This document shows, piece by piece, positions 61,481-64,000 of a stretch of 64,000 nt of DNA; the first letter of the stretch is position 1, and the number at the start of each line of letters is the position of its first letter. The stretch is taken from positions 186,001 to 250,000 of the forward strand of contig NZ_JAKZFT010000004.1 of NCBI RefSeq assembly GCF_022808985.1, given 5' to 3'. This stretch comes from Geotalea sp. SG265 (GTDB taxonomy: Bacteria > Desulfobacterota > Desulfuromonadia > Geobacterales > Geobacteraceae). The notes under the pieces were generated by a model. That model did not search any database and was not told the DNA's origin. It was given only the letters and a program-made list of their open reading frames with translations. The translations under genes were made by a program, and so were the position numbers.

Positions 61481-62057
61481 TTTGCCGTCCCCTGCTCATC
61501 TGCAGAAAGTTCCGTAATATATCCTTGCCGCCAACGGTCAGGATCGACTCGGGATGGAACTGCACCCCCCAGATGGGGAATTCCCGGTGCTTAAGGCCCA
61601 TGATGTGGCCATCGTCAACCCAGGCCGTCACCTCCAGGCAGTCGGGAAGGGAGGCCCGCTCCACCACCAGGGAATGGTAGCGGGTCGCCTCGAAGGGGTT
61701 ATCGAGCCCATTGAAGAGCCCCTTGCCGTCATGGTGTATCCGGGAGGTCTTGCCGTGCATCAGGTAGTCGCAGCGGATAACCGTGCCGCCGAATGCGGCA
61801 CCGATGGACTGGTGGCCGAGGCAGACGCCGAACAGGGGTATCCTGCCGGCAAAATGTCGGATCGTCGCCATGGAAATGCCAGCTTCGACCGGCGTGCACG
61901 GTCCGGGGGAGATGACGATCTGCTCAGGTCGCAGGTGCTCAATCTCGTCCAGGGTGATCCGGTCGTTGCGGAAGACCCGCACCTCCTCCCCCAGTTCGCC
62001 GAAATACTGGACCAGGTTATAGGTGAACGAATCGTAATTGTCGATCATCAGCAGCAT
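61476..62057 (-). CDS. trpG: Anthranilate synthase glutamine amidotransferase subunit
   Basis: Supplies ammonia from glutamine to TrpE; may also serve PabB. 193 residues, class I amidotransferase triad: Cys in [11 protein letters not shown], His and Glu in [29 protein letters not shown] is the family start. Not fused to trpE or trpD. Confidence 0.94.
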   Translation of the reverse strand: MLLMIDNYDSFTYNLVQYFGELGEEVRVFRNDRITLDEIEHLRPEQIVISPGPCTPVEAGISMATIRHFAGRIPLFGVCLGHQSIGAAFGGTVIRCDYLMHGKTSRIHHDGKGLFNGLDNPFEATRYHSLVVERASLPDCLEVTAWVDDGHIMGLKHREFPIWGVQFHPESILTVGGKDILRNFLQMSRGRQK

Positions 62058-62075
62058 GTGGCTTCCTTTGGAAGA

Positions 62076-62110
62076 GTTCGTGGTTCGAGGTGCGAGGTTC
62101 GAAGTTGAAA
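62076..62110. repeat. GTTCGAG heptad array between trpE and trpG
   Basis: Five 7-base units: GTTCGTG, GTTCGAG, GTGCGAG, GTTCGAA, GTTGAAA. Same unit family as 38335-38376. The rest of the 76-base gap is plain. Confidence 0.65.
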
Positions 62111-62133
62111 CCCTTCCATACTTTGTACTGCAA

Positions 62134-63609
62134 TTATTCCAGGCCTCGCTCCACTGTTTCTATGGCCTTGACCACAGCCATGGATTTGTTGACCGTCTCC
62201 TGGTATTCGGCGGCGGGGACCGAGTCGGCGACGATACCGGCTCCCGCTTGGAGGTGCACCATGCCGTCCTTGATCACCAGGGTTCTGATGGCGATGGCGA
62301 GGTCCATGTTGCCGGAGAAGGAGAAATAGCCGACGGCGCCGCCATATACTTCCCGCCGCACCGGCTCCAGTTCGTTGATGATCTCCATAGCCCTGACCTT
62401 TGGGGCACCGGAAAGGGTACCGGCAGGAAACGTCGCCCGCACCACGTCGAAGGCGTCCTTCCCCTCAGCCAATTCCCCCTGGACATTGGAGACGATGTGC
62501 ATAACGTGGGAATAGCGCTCCACCACCATCAGCTCCGAAACATTGACGGTGCCTGTCCTGCAGACCCGTCCCAGGTCGTTTCTCCCCAGGTCCACCAGCA
62601 TGACATGCTCGGCCCGCTCCTTGGGATCGGCCAGCATTTCTTCTTCCATGGCCAGGTCTTTTTCGAGGGTCTTGCCCCGCGGCCGCGTGCCAGCAATGGG
62701 GCGCAGTTCAACGCGGTTGGCCTCCCGGCGCACCATGACCTCCGGCGAAGCCCCGACCACCAGAGTATCGTCAAGGCGGAGAAAAAACATGTAGGGTGAA
62801 GGATTGAGGGTTCGCAGCACCCGGTAGATGTCCAGCGGATCTACGGTAAGCTCGGCGGAAAAACGCTGGGAGAGCACTACCTGGAAAATGTCCCCGGCCC
62901 GTATATATTCCTTGCATTTTTCCACGGCACCTTCGAAGGCTTCCCGGTCCATGCCCGACTTGAAGGAGCTTTTCTTTTTTTGGGGGGAAACTGCGGGGGC
63001 CGGAAGCGGCGTTTTCAATTTCTCGATGAGTGCGTCGATCTTTGCCGTGGCCTCTGCGTAGGCAGCCTCCACCGTCTTGCCGCTGTCCAGATGAGCGTTG
63101 GATACGACCTTGATCTTTTGGCTGACGTTGTCGAAGATGAGGATGGTGTCGGTGATGACGAAGTAGGAATCATACGCCCCGATGAGAGCCGGCTTTCCCG
63201 TCGGCAGTTCCTCGAAATGGCGCACCATGTCATAGCCTAGATAACCAACCGCCCCGCCGAAAAACCGGGGTATGCCGTCGATCATTACCGGCTGGTACCG
63301 ACCGAGATAATCCCGGACGAAGTTCAGGGGGTCGGCACAGGCCTGTTTTCGCCCGATCCCCTCTTCGATGATTTCCACTGTATTACCCATGGTGCGGATG
63401 ACAACGGAAGGATTGGAACCGAGAAAGGTGTAGCGTGCCCATTTTTCCCCACCCTCGATACTTTCCAGGAGGAAGGCGTATCTGCCGTCGTCAATCTTCT
63501 TGAAGGCGCTGACCGGGGTGTCGAGGTCGGCCATGATTTCCCGGTAAACGGGAATAAGATTGCCGTTTGCGGCAAGGGTGCGGAATGCGGCTAAATCGGG
63601 GTAGTACAT
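62134..63609 (-). CDS. trpE: Anthranilate synthase component I
   Basis: Makes anthranilate from chorismate. 491 residues: the tryptophan-feedback motif LLES ([10 protein letters not shown], about residue 50), [42 protein letters not shown], and [14 protein letters not shown] are all present, so it should be Trp-sensitive. First gene of trpE-G-D-C-F-serA. trpA and trpB are not in the window. Confidence 0.96.
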   Translation of the reverse strand: MYYPDLAAFRTLAANGNLIPVYREIMADLDTPVSAFKKIDDGRYAFLLESIEGGEKWARYTFLGSNPSVVIRTMGNTVEIIEEGIGRKQACADPLNFVRDYLGRYQPVMIDGIPRFFGGAVGYLGYDMVRHFEELPTGKPALIGAYDSYFVITDTILIFDNVSQKIKVVSNAHLDSGKTVEAAYAEATAKIDALIEKLKTPLPAPAVSPQKKKSSFKSGMDREAFEGAVEKCKEYIRAGDIFQVVLSQRFSAELTVDPLDIYRVLRTLNPSPYMFFLRLDDTLVVGASPEVMVRREANRVELRPIAGTRPRGKTLEKDLAMEEEMLADPKERAEHVMLVDLGRNDLGRVCRTGTVNVSELMVVERYSHVMHIVSNVQGELAEGKDAFDVVRATFPAGTLSGAPKVRAMEIINELEPVRREVYGGAVGYFSFSGNMDLAIAIRTLVIKDGMVHLQAGAGIVADSVPAAEYQETVNKSMAVVKAIETVERGLE

Positions 63610-63669
63610 GAAAGCCCCCGTGGACAGGGTGAGTGGGTGATGTGGTTACGGATAAAAACGGAAAGGATT

Positions 63670-63698
63670 TAAATAGCATAGCAGCAGGAAGGTGTCAA
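63670..63698 (-). promoter_or_regulatory. Sigma-70 promoter of the trp operon
   Basis: Minus-strand TTGACA (63693-63698), 17 bases, TATTTA (63670-63675), with the -35 overlapping the stop codon of the upstream kinase. The leader of about 55 bases has no Trp codon run and no attenuator hairpin. Confidence 0.65.
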
Positions 63699-64000
63699 GA
63701 AATGGGGACCGAAAGGGGCAGGGTAAAGTAAAACACCGCCCCTTTGCCCACATCACCCTCAGCCCATATCCGGCCGCCGTGGCGATTGATGATGCGCTGA
63801 ACGGTAGCAAGGCCGATGCCGGTTCCCTCGAATTCACTTTCGTTGTGAAGCCGCTGAAACGGCATGAATAATTTGTCACAGTACGCCATATCGAAACCGA
63901 CACCATCGTCCCTGACGAAAATTATCTGCTCGCCGTCCTTGATCATGCTGTCGAATTCAATGACTGCTTCATCCTTTTTCGAGGTATATTTCCAGGCATT
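63695..64000 (-). CDS. Histidine kinase, C-terminal end (5' part beyond window)
   Basis: About 101 residues of a HATPase_c domain, open to the window edge. N-box remnant NAWKYTSK at the edge, G1 [11 protein letters not shown]-box [14 protein letters not shown] and G2 [13 protein letters not shown], ending with [12 protein letters not shown]. The pattern resembles phytochrome-like or NtrB-related kinases. Ends 85 bases before trpE. Sensor part not visible. Confidence 0.9.
   Translation of the reverse strand, partial: NAWKYTSKKDEAVIEFDSMIKDGEQIIFVRDDGVGFDMAYCDKLFMPFQRLHNESEFEGTGIGLATVQRIINRHGGRIWAEGDVGKGAVFYFTLPLSVPIS

Noticed and set aside
63610-63669. Possible trp attenuator leader
   Set aside because: No short reading frame with Trp codons and no terminator/antiterminator pair in the leader.

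Overview
The window reads as a chromosomal segment of a Geobacter/Geotalea-type organism (Desulfuromonadia, the former delta-proteobacterial iron reducers). The grounds are a seven-CXXCH cytochrome c next to a membrane b-type cytochrome behind a sigma-54 type promoter, many two-component genes including two NtrC-class regulators, a chemosensory operon containing a HEAT-repeat gene, a tilS-ftsH-folP-cdaA-cdaR-glmM-pdxJ block, and CAU-anticodon tRNA and trp/ser genes. Genus is an inference from gene content and order; no 16S gene is present. No rRNA, CRISPR array, insertion sequence or prophage was seen.

Layout. 1-7.9 kb (minus strand): pilB (cut by the window edge), aroE, a DUF2723 membrane protein, a methyltransferase, a YbhN-type flippase, ribF, tatC. 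8-19.3 kb (minus): a sensory block transcribed histidine kinase, sigma-54 response regulator, receiver, cheY, cheA, cheW, MCP, cheR, HEAT protein, cheB; rnr lies upstream. 21.9-29.4 kb: lytic transglycosylase, BON lipoprotein, and a MarR/TolC/EmrA/EmrB efflux operon. 29.5-38.3 kb (plus): hybrid kinase, sigma-54 response regulator, then a promoter-led operon of three small proteins, a seven-heme cytochrome c, a b-type cytochrome and a membrane protein, followed by a PAS kinase with a Cys4 motif. This block matches what is known of the G. sulfurreducens CbcBA low-potential quinone oxidoreductase and its regulator BccR. 38.4-46.1 kb (minus): tRNA-Met, tilS, ftsH, folP, cdaA, cdaR, glmM, pdxJ. 46.3-51.9 kb: YtxH protein, diguanylate cyclase, reductase-like SDR, TPR protein, polyferredoxin plus a Tat-type DUF362 protein. 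52-55.9 kb: pncB, an acyl-CoA synthetase, pncA (NAD salvage). 56-63.6 kb: DAHP synthase and, on the other strand, trpE-trpG-trpD-trpC-trpF-serA. The last 300 bases hold the 3' end of another histidine kinase.

How it fits together. Aromatic amino acid supply (aroE, DAHP synthase, trpEGDCF, serA) brackets the window. The cytochrome block would pass electrons from menaquinol to the periplasm under kinase/sigma-54 control. The tilS-to-pdxJ block couples tRNA modification, membrane proteolysis, folate, c-di-AMP and cell-wall precursor supply.

The most rewarding non-coding signals are: a GG-N10-GC sigma-54 promoter with overlapping perfect palindromes upstream of the cytochrome operon; a nested about 179-bp palindromic element inside the efflux operon; an inverted CACGAAT element between the hybrid kinase and its regulator; 7-bp-periodic arrays in four intergenic sites, two of them inside the trp operon; and a perfect 16-bp palindrome over the divergent DUF362/pncB promoters. 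I see no clear wholly new defence-type or mobile system; the best candidates for undescribed biology are the accessory proteins around the cytochrome pair (degenerate receiver, EF-hand in the cytochrome, Cys4 kinase) and the structured repeats.
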